Below are positions 16,246-23,338 of a DNA stretch of 37,721 bases, one piece after another; the stretch's first letter is position 1, and each line of letters starts with the position of its first letter. A model generated the notes under the pieces. It was not told the DNA's origin, did not search any database, and saw only the letters and a list, made by a program, of their open reading frames with translations. The stretch lies in the NCBI GenBank assembly GCA_031266775.1, contig JAISAQ010000043.1, forward strand, positions 1 through 37,721, given 5' to 3'. A program made the translations under genes and the position numbers. This DNA is from Treponema sp. GTDB taxonomy: Bacteria; Spirochaetota; Spirochaetia; Treponematales; Breznakiellaceae.

Positions 16246-17280
16246 ATGAGGATGCGCACAGACATTTTTTTCTTTGTTCCCTTCCTGTTTATTCTGGGAT
16301 GTTCAAGCGCGCCCGAACGGCCGCTTGAAATAAACAACACAAGAAGCATGGCCGAATCGCAGCTGGATCTTGCCAACAGGAACATTGACCTTGGAAATTA
16401 CGGGGACGCGCTGGAACTGCTTGACGAGGCGCGCCGGCTCGCCGTAAGTTCGGACAGCCCCTCCCTGCGCATACGTACAAATCTTTCGATGGGGAACGTC
16501 CTCTTCTACCAGGGCAGGGCCCGCGAAGCCTTCAGGATCTGGCTTGCGGCGCTCGCCGAGGCCGAACAGGAAGGCGGCGCGGAACTGGCCGCCGTGTGCC
16601 GCATACACATAGACCGCGGAAGGCTCTTCAGGGCCGCCGCGGCCGGAACCGCGGCCCTTCTTCCCGAAGACCGTCCTCGCGGCCCCGGCGGGGAACGCGG
16701 CGCGGACGCCGCGGCGGGGGCTTCTGAAGAGGGGGCTTCCGGGGCCGGCGCCGCCGAGGCTGAGGCTTCCCTGGCCGCCGAAACGGGGAGGCGGAACAGG
16801 GGACGGCGGCCTTCCCGTGGAAATGTTTCGGTTGCCCAGTCGGTAAGGGACGATGTCATTGGGGAAATGTCCGTCATAAAGGACAGGCAGTATACCGCCC
16901 TGGGCTGGACCGTCGCCGCCCTGGCCGAACGGGAACTGGGAAATTACGCCGAAGCCGAGGCGGCGGTACGGAGGGCCCTTTCCATACACGAAAAGGACCG
17001 TTACCTTGAACAGGCCGCCTATGACTGGTATCTTATTGCCTCCATACGTTCTACCGGGGGCATGTACCCCGCCGCCGAAGAGGCCATTGCACAGGCCATA
17101 ACCTTTGACAGGCGGGCGGAAAATTCACAGGGGCTCGCGGCGGACTGGCGCGCCTTGGGGGACATCCGCAAAAAGACCGGCGACACCGCCGGCGCGGCGG
17201 CCGCTTACCGAAGATCCGCCGAAATCTTCAAATCGCTGGGCATGGACGCACAGGCCGCCGGCGCGGAGGGACGTTTGTGA
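16246..17280 (+). CDS. TPR-repeat lipoprotein associated with the mla operon
   Basis: A 344-residue lipoprotein. The signal peptide ends in a lipobox (FILGC, Cys19). Two blocks of TPR-like helical repeats follow: residues about 35-120 (LDLANRNIDLGNYGDALELL) and about 210-335 (EAEAAVRRALSIHE; AEEAIAQAITFDRR; AAAYRRSAEIFKSLG). Between them, at about 140-195, is an Ala/Gly/Glu-rich low-complexity insert. It starts 17 nt after mlaD, so it is probably the fourth operon member, perhaps a scaffold at the outer or inner membrane; that role is inferred. A 15-base palindrome (CGTTTGT-G-ACAAACG, 17272-17286) overlaps the stop codon, between this gene and the convergent jetB. Confidence 0.8.
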   Translation: MRMRTDIFFFVPFLFILGCSSAPERPLEINNTRSMAESQLDLANRNIDLGNYGDALELLDEARRLAVSSDSPSLRIRTNLSMGNVLFYQGRAREAFRIWLAALAEAEQEGGAELAAVCRIHIDRGRLFRAAAAGTAALLPEDRPRGPGGERGADAAAGASEEGASGAGAAEAEASLAAETGRRNRGRRPSRGNVSVAQSVRDDVIGEMSVIKDRQYTALGWTVAALAERELGNYAEAEAAVRRALSIHEKDRYLEQAAYDWYLIASIRSTGGMYPAAEEAIAQAITFDRRAENSQGLAADWRALGDIRKKTGDTAGAAAAYRRSAEIFKSLGMDAQAAGAEGRL

Positions 17281-17300
17281 CAAACGCCGGGACGGCGGCT

Positions 17301-17903
17301 TCAAACTTCAGGGGCCGCCGGTTTTTCCGTCCGGGAAAGTGACGCTAAAAGTTCGTCGACGCTGTCCCGGTCAAGGCTCATGGCGAGACTGGGGTAGAGG
17401 ATGATGACGCCCTCGCCGTCGGAAAGATCCCTTGAACCGGTGTCGATGAGCTTGTGGGTTTGCAGGCGGCGCAGCACTTCGACAAGCCTGGTCTTTTTAA
17501 TTTCTTCCCCTACCAAAACATTGTAGCGCTGGACAAAATCAAAAACCGTAACAGAGGGAAAGGCGGTGAGGTGCAGCTCCGTCCGTTTTTCTTCGTAGAG
17601 GAGCCGGGCGGTAAGGAGGGCGCAGGTTTCTTCCCGGCCAAGCCTGAGCCGGGTGTCGCCGCCGCCCCGGAAGCAGACGACCCCCAGCCCCTCGTCCCGG
17701 ATGAGGCCCGCGTCCATACAGGAAAACCACGCGTCAAAGAGGCTGCTGTTCCGGATGGTAAAATCGTACAGGTGCTCTTCCCTGTCTATGCCCCGGATGA
17801 TAAAGGTTTTTGCCAGCAGGGTATGAACCGCGGATTTAAAAAGATCAAAATCAGCTTCGGTCAGGTCGGTGATGAGTATGAGTCCTTCAAGATCGCCTGT
17901 CAT
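17301..17903 (-). CDS. jetB: Wadjet subunit JetB (DUF4194, MksE-like kite protein)
   Basis: A 200-residue soluble protein of the DUF4194/JetB type. In Wadjet the JetA kleisin, JetB kite and JetC SMC subunits form a loop-extruding complex that detects small circular DNA for cleavage by JetD. Visible winged-helix-like blocks are FDLFKSAVHTLLAKTFIIRG (residues about 19-38), TCALLTARLLYEEKRTEL, and KKTRLVEVLRRLQTHKLID. Its ATG overlaps the jetA stop (ATGA), so the pair is translationally coupled. In standard Wadjet operons jetC follows jetB directly. Here the minus strand runs instead into the convergent lipoprotein gene. Confidence 0.82.
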   Translation of the reverse strand: MTGDLEGLILITDLTEADFDLFKSAVHTLLAKTFIIRGIDREEHLYDFTIRNSSLFDAWFSCMDAGLIRDEGLGVVCFRGGGDTRLRLGREETCALLTARLLYEEKRTELHLTAFPSVTVFDFVQRYNVLVGEEIKKTRLVEVLRRLQTHKLIDTGSRDLSDGEGVIILYPSLAMSLDRDSVDELLASLSRTEKPAAPEV

Positions 17904-19459
17904 CCTTTCCTCCGTAAAACAACGTCGGGTACCACATAACCGCCTGTCCTGACGGAAGGAGAGAGGTTTTCCGTATTGCCGCCGGTGTTGTTATCGTTAT
18001 CATCGTTATCTTCAATGCCGTAACCGAAAGCCGGCCGGGAGTCGGCGTACAGTACCGAATAGACAAAACGGATGAAGGAAGGCTCGTCTTTTACCAGGTC
18101 CTCCGCAAAAAGAAGCCGTTCCCTGCCGCCCCGCCCGTCAAGCCAGTCTCCTACCCGTTTTATTCCCAGCTGCCGCCTGAGCCGGATAAAGAGTTCCGCC
18201 TCGGCCCGTTCCATGGCCTCCCTGTCCGCCGGGGAGATTTCCCGGCTAAAGTCCGCGGCCTCTTTCTGGTAGCGGCGGTACAGGGATTCTGGGGCAAAGG
18301 CCCGCACCCGGTGGAGCCTGTGGGCCAGGCGGTGGTGCAGTTCGCCATGCTCCCCGGCCTTTCCCTCCCGGTAGATTTCCCTGGCCAGGACGCCAAGTTT
18401 TCCCGCCAGGGTGGAATCCGGTTCCAATAGCGCCTTGACCCGCTCCACGCTGGAACGGGCGTAGAGCATGTTTCTGCGGTCTATGTCTTCCAGCAGGGGG
18501 TCAACCGCCCGGAGGGTATCGCGGATGTCTTCCAGCATGATTTCAAGCCGCCGCCGGTTATCCGCCTGGGAGAGGGAATTGTTGGGGGAAAGTTTCCGGG
18601 CGCTTTCGCCCAGCCAGGCTTCATCAGCCAAAAGCTCCCCCGCCTTTTTGATAATTTTGGGCCGGTAGCGGGAAAGGTTCTCCGAAGTTTTAAGCCGCTT
18701 GTACGCGCCGTCAAGAATATCCGCCGCGTAGAGATCGTAGTGAAGGTGAAGGATGCCGCTTATGTCAGGCGGCGCCGCGCCTGTGGTGAGCCGGTCGTAA
18801 TGGCCCTTGATGCTCTGGGAAAGTACCTTGAGGGAATCGATCAGGGTCTGGGTTGTTTCGTGGGCGTTCAGCACCGTGTAATGCCCGTTCTCCGTCACCG
18901 CGTCCCCGCAGAGGAGGGAATAGACGGCCACCACATGGCTTTCGTATTCGGTCTTGAGTCCTTCTTCTACCCGGGCCAGGGCCTCAAAAAAAGGCCGCCC
19001 CCAGGGGGTAATGTTGATGACACGGCTGTAGTCGCCCAGGGTCTCTTCGGAAAGCCAGCCCGTGTTGATAAGCCGCCTGAGGAAAATATTCGCCAGGGCC
19101 CGGTCGCCTGATCCCCGCGGCCCGCCGTCCGCGTTTTGTTCCGGTTTGGCGGGATCTTCCGGTGAAGTTCCAAAGTCAAGCTCCGGCGTCTTTCCGCCGG
19201 CTTCGTCCCCGGCCCCGCCGTCTTCCGGTTCCTCCGCCTGGGCATTATCATCGCCCTCATCGGCCAGAACATTCCGGTGCCGGCCAAGGTACTCCGTAAA
19301 GGAACGGATCACCTGTTCCCGCTCCAGCCCTCTGGTGTTCTCCTGAAAGAGCCGGTAATACAGCGCCAGGAGCGCCGCGTAATGTTCCCGGTTAATTCGC
19401 GCCAGTGGAGAAAAGAAATTATCAGGCAGGGTGGCAAACACGCCGGAACCGCCGGGCAT
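17900..19459 (-). CDS. jetA: Wadjet subunit JetA (MksF-like kleisin)
   Basis: A 519-residue protein that matches the JetA family I remember: an N-terminal block LPDNFFSPLARINREHYAALLALYYRL, interrupted by an acidic low-complexity insert (residues about 75-125), then long helical segments, consistent with a kleisin bridging the JetC heads. A short Asn/Asp run lies near the C-terminus (about residues 490-500). The frame extends to a TTG at 19531, but that codon lies in a repeat element. The ATG at 19459 fits the family start and sits seven bases after a -10 box, implying a leaderless message. It is separated from jetCD by about 3.9 kb. Confidence 0.82.
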   Translation of the reverse strand: MPGGSGVFATLPDNFFSPLARINREHYAALLALYYRLFQENTRGLEREQVIRSFTEYLGRHRNVLADEGDDNAQAEEPEDGGAGDEAGGKTPELDFGTSPEDPAKPEQNADGGPRGSGDRALANIFLRRLINTGWLSEETLGDYSRVINITPWGRPFFEALARVEEGLKTEYESHVVAVYSLLCGDAVTENGHYTVLNAHETTQTLIDSLKVLSQSIKGHYDRLTTGAAPPDISGILHLHYDLYAADILDGAYKRLKTSENLSRYRPKIIKKAGELLADEAWLGESARKLSPNNSLSQADNRRRLEIMLEDIRDTLRAVDPLLEDIDRRNMLYARSSVERVKALLEPDSTLAGKLGVLAREIYREGKAGEHGELHHRLAHRLHRVRAFAPESLYRRYQKEAADFSREISPADREAMERAEAELFIRLRRQLGIKRVGDWLDGRGGRERLLFAEDLVKDEPSFIRFVYSVLYADSRPAFGYGIEDNDDNDNNTGGNTENLSPSVRTGGYVVPDVVLRRKG

Positions 19460-19466
19460 AACCACT

Positions 19467-19495
19467 ACGCTAGGAGAAGGCCGGGGATTTGTCAA
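19467..19495 (-). promoter_or_regulatory. jetAB promoter, apparently leaderless
   Basis: On the minus strand TTGACA (19495-19490), a 17-bp spacer and TAGCGT (19472-19467) are followed by seven bases and the jetA ATG at 19459. The -35 box is perfect and the -10 box is weak. No ribosome-binding site is seen. The promoter would let jetAB be expressed separately from jetCD. Confidence 0.55.
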
Positions 19496-19517
19496 GGGAA
19501 GAGCGGGGGTCTGTAGT

Positions 19518-19686
19518 AATTCCGAATTCAAAACAAACCACAGACGACACGGACCAACACGGACAACATATATAAATTTGAAAGTAAAAGTCCGCGTTTG
19601 TCTGTGAGGGCGAACCGGAGGTTTGTTGTGGTTAATACCGGTATTGTCCGTTCCGTCCGTGAAGGTCTGTGGTTAAATTCGGAATT
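19518..19686 (-). repeat. MITE-like repeat, copy 1
   Basis: A 169-bp non-coding element with terminal inverted repeats AATTCCGAATT (19518-19528) and AATTCGGAATT (19676-19686). Each end is followed inward by ACCACAGAC-type and repeated CACGGAC motifs. It matches copy 2 (36410-36515) in the opposite orientation, with an extra segment of about 60 bp in the middle. It lies between the divergent jetA and 19787 promoters. No transposase is present, so a non-autonomous element is the likely explanation. Confidence 0.75.
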
Positions 19687-19751
19687 GCCGTTTTGTCTCC
19701 AGGATTGGTTAAAAGCGGAAATTACTGTTGGAACGAAGCTTGACATTCCGC

Positions 19752-19780
19752 TTGTTCAAATTTTCCGTACCGGCTATACT
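19752..19780 (+). promoter_or_regulatory. Leaderless promoter of the island operon
   Basis: TTGTTC (19752-19757), a 17-bp spacer and TATACT (19775-19780) stand six bases before an ATG at 19787. The stretch GGCTATACT-N-TTTCCATGCT is repeated at 37546-37565, so this is a duplicated promoter-plus-start module. Confidence 0.65.
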
Positions 19781-19786
19781 ATTTCC

Positions 19787-19873
19787 ATGCTTCTGACAAC
19801 GGTAAGCATACAGGCGGACTTCCGGCCACAGGCAATTATGGGGGCAGTTTTGGCTTTGTCAAGTACCCGGTAA
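19787..19873 (+). CDS. Short leaderless ORF (28 codons), possibly the 5' part of a frameshifted repeat protein
   Basis: The ATG at 19787 lies six bases after a clear promoter and opens a 28-codon frame ending at TAA (19871-19873). Its segment QADFRPQ resembles the heptad S-A-D-F-K-P-K encoded by the downstream 21-bp repeats. Those repeats lie in the next frame, which is open from 19806 to the TAA at 20160-20162 but has no start codon. A single +1 shift (for example at CGG-T-AAC at the stop) would join the two into a protein of about 124 residues. That could be a genuine mutation, a programmed frameshift or a sequencing error. Confidence 0.4.
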   Translation: MLLTTVSIQADFRPQAIMGAVLALSSTR

Positions 19874-19922
19874 CTTAAATTCTCTTCTTTTCATCAATTT
19901 CGTACCAAAAAACACTCCAAAG

Positions 19923-20132
19923 TTTTTAGACCTTACTCCGGAATCTTTAGACCTTGCTTCAACGTCTTTAGACTTCACCCCAAGGTCTTTAGACGGTAGA
20001 CATAAGTCTTTAGACTTCGCCTCAAAATCTTTAGACTTCAAGCCGGCGTCTAAAGACTGTAACCCGCCGCTTTTAGACTTCAACCTGAAATCTGCAGATT
20101 TCAAGCCAAAATCCGCAGACAATACGGCGTTT
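19923..20132 (+). repeat. Ten degenerate 21-bp tandem repeats
   Basis: Ten units in exact 21-bp register begin at 19923, 19944, 19965, 19986, 20007, 20028, 20049, 20070, 20091 and 20112. The core is TCTTTAGACTTC. Bases diverge but no unit changes length, as expected for coding repeats of seven residues. On the plus strand they encode S-L-D-F-x-x-x heptads in a frame that stops at 20160-20162, next to the ribosome-binding site of the following gene. A minus-strand frame (20140-19859, xSKDxxx heptads) is also open but has no supporting start signals. Confidence 0.85.
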
Positions 20133-20177
20133 TGGGACAAAAACGCCTCATTTTTATCTTAAAAGGAGACATAAACC

Positions 20178-20843
20178 ATGAGTCAGCGATCAGACTGGCT
20201 CCCGGCAAACCGGGAAAGCATTTTGGAAATGGCCCGCAACTGGCAAAGCGTTGCCGGAACCGGCGGAAGCGCGTGGGGCATTCCTCCAAGCGTTATGCAG
20301 AATTTCGACAGCCTCATACAGGCCGCCGCCAACGCCCTCGCGGCCGCCCAAAACGAGACCACGAGAACGCCCGTGGCTACAGCGCAATGCAAAGAGGCGT
20401 TTGACACATTGATCACCGCCATGAGGGACATGAAGCGGCGGTATTTCCTGAGCCCGCCATTGCTTGATTCAGACTATATCAGTTTGGGTCTCAAACCCCG
20501 CGATACCACACCGACCCAAAGCGGAGCCCCCACGGCTCAGGTAACAATAGAAACCTACCTTGTGGGGCGGCATGAACTCGGCGTAAGAATTATCTATGTT
20601 ACCGGAAGCGCCGCAGACCCGGCGAACAAGGGCTTCAGGATATGGTACAGCGTGGTTGCGCAGGGTGAAACGCCCCCCTCGAACCCCGACGATCTCCGCA
20701 AGTCTTTTTATACCAAACGGAAAAAAGACGTAATCGAATTCGGTTTTGGCGATTCCGGTAAAACGGCGTATTTTGCCGTACAAATTGAGAATGAGGGGAA
20801 GAAAGGCCCTTGGGGGCCGATGGTTCAGGCGCTTATTCCGTAA
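20178..20843 (+). CDS. Hypothetical protein of a Treponema-type family, 221 residues
   Basis: A soluble-looking protein of 221 residues with no signal peptide or membrane segment. The N-terminal half (about residues 1-85) is helical: WLPANRESILEMARNWQSV, then TRTPVATAQCKEAFDTLITAM and MRDMKRRYFLSPPL. The C-terminal half (about 110-221) looks like a beta sandwich: VGRHELGVRIIYVTG, KGFRIWYSVVAQGE, and AYFAVQIENEGKKGPWGPM near the end, resembling an FnIII-type final strand. I remember similar hypothetical proteins, often in several copies, from Treponema and Bacteroidetes, but I know of no function. The ATG at 20178 follows AAAAGGAG. It is followed by the beta-helix lipoprotein gene 44 nt downstream. 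Confidence 0.8.
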   Translation: MSQRSDWLPANRESILEMARNWQSVAGTGGSAWGIPPSVMQNFDSLIQAAANALAAAQNETTRTPVATAQCKEAFDTLITAMRDMKRRYFLSPPLLDSDYISLGLKPRDTTPTQSGAPTAQVTIETYLVGRHELGVRIIYVTGSAADPANKGFRIWYSVVAQGETPPSNPDDLRKSFYTKRKKDVIEFGFGDSGKTAYFAVQIENEGKKGPWGPMVQALIP

Positions 20844-20887
20844 GGAAAATGTTGACGGCGGCAAGACCGTAAAAGGAGTTTTTTAAC

Positions 20888-22429
20888 ATGAAAAACAAGA
20901 GTCTTTTGTTTTTTGGAAGAACGCTCATCACGGGAATAGCGTTGACTTTGGCGCTGGCGGGGTGCCCGGCCCCGGTTGACAGCGGTTATGGTGGTTTCGT
21001 TGGTTTCGGCAACCCATTGGCAGAGCAACTGGCGCAGCAACTGGCGGCGGACATCAACGCAATCAGCGCGGGGAGCGCAACGGTAAACGGCGCCACGGTA
21101 ACGCTCAGCGGGAAATTATCGCTGGAAAGCCAATTCATCGTGCCCGCGGGCGTTACGCTTGACCTGACGGGAGACGGTGAACTCGCGCTGCTCGACGCGG
21201 TATTGACCGTGAACGGCATGGTGAAAGCAGGGACAGAGAAGGTCCGCATGAGGACTGCGGCAAGCTGGGGCGCCATTAACGGAAGCGGGACCATCCAACT
21301 GAAGGGCAAGGGGCGCCTCCTCGATATCAACGATAACAGGACACTCACCCTTGACGGCGTTACGCTGGCCGGGGTGGCGGATAACAACGTGTCATTGGTA
21401 GGGGTGAATAACGGCGGCGAGATTGTCATGAAAAGCGGCGCGATTACGGGTAACATCCACCGCAACGAGGGGGACACGGGCGGCGGCGTGAGAGTGAGTA
21501 ATGGCGGCATGTTCACCATGCAGGGCGGCGCGATTTCCGGGAATACCGTACAAGGTGAAGGCGGTACCGGCGGCGGCGTGCATTTGAGTGGCGGTAGCAC
21601 GTTCACCATGAAGGGCGGCACGATTTCCGGCAACAGCGCAGGGAATGACGGCGGCGGTGTGTGCGTCGGGAGAGACTGCTTGTTCACCATGGAAGGCGGC
21701 AAGATTACGGGCAATAGCGCAAGGACTGCCGGCGGTGTGAAAGTCGACTTTCCGAGCGTTGATCCTGTTGAAAACGGCGGCACGTTCATCATGAAGGGCG
21801 GCGCGATTACGGGCAATAGCGCCCTTGGCAGCAGCGGCGGCGGTGTGAAAGTCTATGGCGGGGCCGTGGGGGAAGGCGGCACGTTCATCATGGAAGGCGG
21901 CGCGATTACGAACAATAGCACTGATGGCTACCACGGCGGCGGTGGTGTGTCGCTAACTGGTGGTGCCGCTACTTTCATTATGAAAAGCGGGGTGATTTCT
22001 GGCAATAGCGCATCTGGCGGCGGCGGCGCGGAAGTCCATGACGGCAGCGCGTTCACCATGCAAGGCGGTACAATTTCGGGTAATACCGGCACCCATGGTG
22101 GTGGTGGTGTAGATGTGAGAGGAGGAGACGCAACAGCAACATTCACCATGGAGGGCGGCGCGATTTCCGGTAATAGCGCAGGGAGTAGCGGCGGCGGCGT
22201 GAGTGTGTATATAGGAGGCACGTTCACCATGAAGGGCGGCACGATTTACGGCAAGACCGGCAGCCTTGCAAACATCGCGAGTAATAATGTGGCGCTGGAA
22301 GTGAGTCAAAACGCCGTGGAGGCGAAGTGGGGCACAGGCGGCACATACACCAAAGGCGGCGTGGGCCAGACAGGCGGCGGGGACATCGGCGACACAGATG
22401 ACACGCTGATTGCGATACCCGCGCCGTAA
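20888..22429 (+). CDS. Repeat-rich right-handed beta-helix lipoprotein
   Basis: A 513-residue lipoprotein with a signal peptide ending in the lipobox LALAGC (Cys26), so probably membrane-anchored and exposed. From about residue 60 it is built of Gly/Asn/Thr-rich turns typical of parallel beta helices. Ten repeats are recognisable, each with an F-T/I-M-x-G-G-x-I-S/T-G-N core, usually followed by a glycine-rich linker (GGGVxV). The earliest (EIVMKSGAITGN) starts near residue 180. Such proteins resemble adhesins or polysaccharide-active beta helices; no catalytic signature is visible. The ATG at 20888 follows AGGAG. Near-identical DNA modules make the gene prone to recombination between repeats. 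Confidence 0.85.
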   Translation: MKNKSLLFFGRTLITGIALTLALAGCPAPVDSGYGGFVGFGNPLAEQLAQQLAADINAISAGSATVNGATVTLSGKLSLESQFIVPAGVTLDLTGDGELALLDAVLTVNGMVKAGTEKVRMRTAASWGAINGSGTIQLKGKGRLLDINDNRTLTLDGVTLAGVADNNVSLVGVNNGGEIVMKSGAITGNIHRNEGDTGGGVRVSNGGMFTMQGGAISGNTVQGEGGTGGGVHLSGGSTFTMKGGTISGNSAGNDGGGVCVGRDCLFTMEGGKITGNSARTAGGVKVDFPSVDPVENGGTFIMKGGAITGNSALGSSGGGVKVYGGAVGEGGTFIMEGGAITNNSTDGYHGGGGVSLTGGAATFIMKSGVISGNSASGGGGAEVHDGSAFTMQGGTISGNTGTHGGGGVDVRGGDATATFTMEGGAISGNSAGSSGGGVSVYIGGTFTMKGGTIYGKTGSLANIASNNVALEVSQNAVEAKWGTGGTYTKGGVGQTGGGDIGDTDDTLIAIPAP

Positions 22430-22617
22430 GAGGACGCCGTATAACGCAGGAGTGTCTGGCGCCATGCAGCGCTCTTTGCCCAATAACCGGCGGGGCCTGT
22501 TGCTTCGGCATACATGCCGCCGCAGCAGACCTCGCACTATTTTCCCTTAAGTGGATAATTGAAAAAGAACATTGATCCCGCGCCTCCCAGGAACCCCTTT
22601 TCGCAAACAGCTGGAAC
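22430..22617. other. Intergenic region upstream of the vapBC segment
   Basis: No credible gene is seen. The stretch holds a strong interrupted hairpin (22497-22528) and several TAAC-type elements that may belong to a decayed recombination site. At its right edge it joins the GTTATGT element. Confidence 0.4.
22497..22528 (+). other. Strong interrupted hairpin, possible attC stem or terminator
   Basis: CTGTTGC (22497-22503) pairs with GCAGCAG (22522-22528) with one wobble. Inside it GGCAT pairs with ATGCC around a 2-nt centre, with a TTC/GCC internal loop. No T-run follows. It could terminate the lipoprotein transcript, or it could form the stem of a recombination site ending in GTTATGT at 22618-22624. 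Confidence 0.45.
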
Positions 22618-22634
22618 GTTATGTGCAATTGCGC
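22618..22634 (+). repeat. Left arm of the inverted repeat bracketing vapBC
   Basis: GTTATGTGCAATTGCGC matches the reverse complement of 23339-23355 at 16 of 17 positions. Upstream of it (22602-22609) is GCAAACAG, the complement of the CTGTTTRY element seen beside the right arm. This gives an L'-R' like arrangement: RYAAACAG, gap, GTTATGT. Confidence 0.75.
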
Positions 22635-22652
22635 AAAAAGTGTAAAAAATAC

Positions 22653-22681
22653 TTGACACAGTATATATCATGGTATATATT
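22653..22681 (+). promoter_or_regulatory. vapBC promoter with a palindromic operator
   Basis: TTGACA (22653-22658), a 17-bp spacer and TATATT (22676-22681) precede vapB. The inverted TATATAT-CATGG-TATATAT-like sequence (about 22662-22680) covers the spacer and -10 box. This is a likely site for autorepression by the VapB-VapC complex. Confidence 0.72.
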
Positions 22682-22699
22682 GAATTGAGGGGTAACTAT

Positions 22700-22930
22700 A
22701 TGCAGACAGCACGTTTGTTTATTAACGGGAGAAGTCAGGCGGTACGGCTTCCAAAAGAATACCAGTTTAAGGGGGAGGATGTATATATTCAAAAAATAGG
22801 GGACGCGGTAATTATATTCCCAATGGACAAAGAATGGGAGACATTCTTGCACGGGCTGAATAATTTTTCGGCCGATTATTTTTCAGAAGAGAGGGATCAG
22901 GGGAAAAATCAGGAAAGGGAGGAAATATAA
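22700..22930 (+). CDS. vapB: VapB-type antitoxin (AbrB/SpoVT fold)
   Basis: A 76-residue antitoxin. Residues 1-42 (ARLFINGRSQAVRLPKEYQF, then GEDVYIQKIGDAVIIFP) are the swapped-hairpin AbrB/SpoVT DNA-binding domain. The acidic C-terminal tail (about residues 45-76) would bind and block VapC. An upstream in-frame ATG at 22670 lies within the promoter region. The ATG at 22700 follows GAGGGG and fits the family start. The stop codon shares one base with the vapC start. The pair is AT-rich and bracketed by an inverted repeat, consistent with mobility. Confidence 0.85.
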   Translation: MQTARLFINGRSQAVRLPKEYQFKGEDVYIQKIGDAVIIFPMDKEWETFLHGLNNFSADYFSEERDQGKNQEREEI

Positions 22931-23325
22931 TGTATATGCTCGATACAAATATGTGTATATACATTATCAAAAAGAAAACGGAACATGTACTAAAAGAATT
23001 GCAGAATAAAAGGAAAGACGGTTTGGCAATTTCAACAATAACATTGGCGGAACTTGAATATGGGAATGAAAACAGTCAATATAAAGAAAAGAACAAAATG
23101 GCATTAATGCAATTTTTAACAATTATTGATGTAAAACCATTTGATGAAAATGCGTCAAAAGAATTTGGGAAGATAAAAAAGGATTTAAGAGATAGAAAAT
23201 GTTTAATAGGTCCGTATGATATGTTAATAGGGGCGCATGCCAAATCGCTGGGTTTAATACTTGTAACGAACAATGTAAAAGAATTTGAACGGATAAATGA
23301 TTTAAGAATAGAGAATTGGATATAA
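22930..23325 (+). CDS. vapC: VapC-type PIN-domain ribonuclease toxin
   Basis: A 131-residue PIN-domain toxin, a family of Mg2+-dependent RNases that usually cut tRNA or rRNA when freed from VapB. The acidic catalytic residues are visible: Asp5 in MLDTNMCIYIIK, the glutamates of LAELEYGNE near residues 41-43, and the aspartate of IGPYDMLIGAHA near residue 97. A C-terminal LVTNNVKEFERI block is also typical. It overlaps vapB by one base. All catalytic positions are intact, so it is probably functional. Confidence 0.87.
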   Translation: MYMLDTNMCIYIIKKKTEHVLKELQNKRKDGLAISTITLAELEYGNENSQYKEKNKMALMQFLTIIDVKPFDENASKEFGKIKKDLRDRKCLIGPYDMLIGAHAKSLGLILVTNNVKEFERINDLRIENWI

Positions 23326-23338
23326 AAATACCGGAAAA

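Noticed and set aside
19923..20132. CRISPR-like array
   Set aside because: The 21-bp units are contiguous and degenerate with no unique spacers, and no cas genes are nearby. The 8-bp array at 37617 also has no spacers.
19859..20140. Minus-strand frame through the 21-bp repeats (xSKDxxx heptads)
   Set aside because: It has no ribosome-binding site or promoter, and the plus-strand frame is better supported by the upstream promoter and the downstream coupled gene. Not fully excluded.
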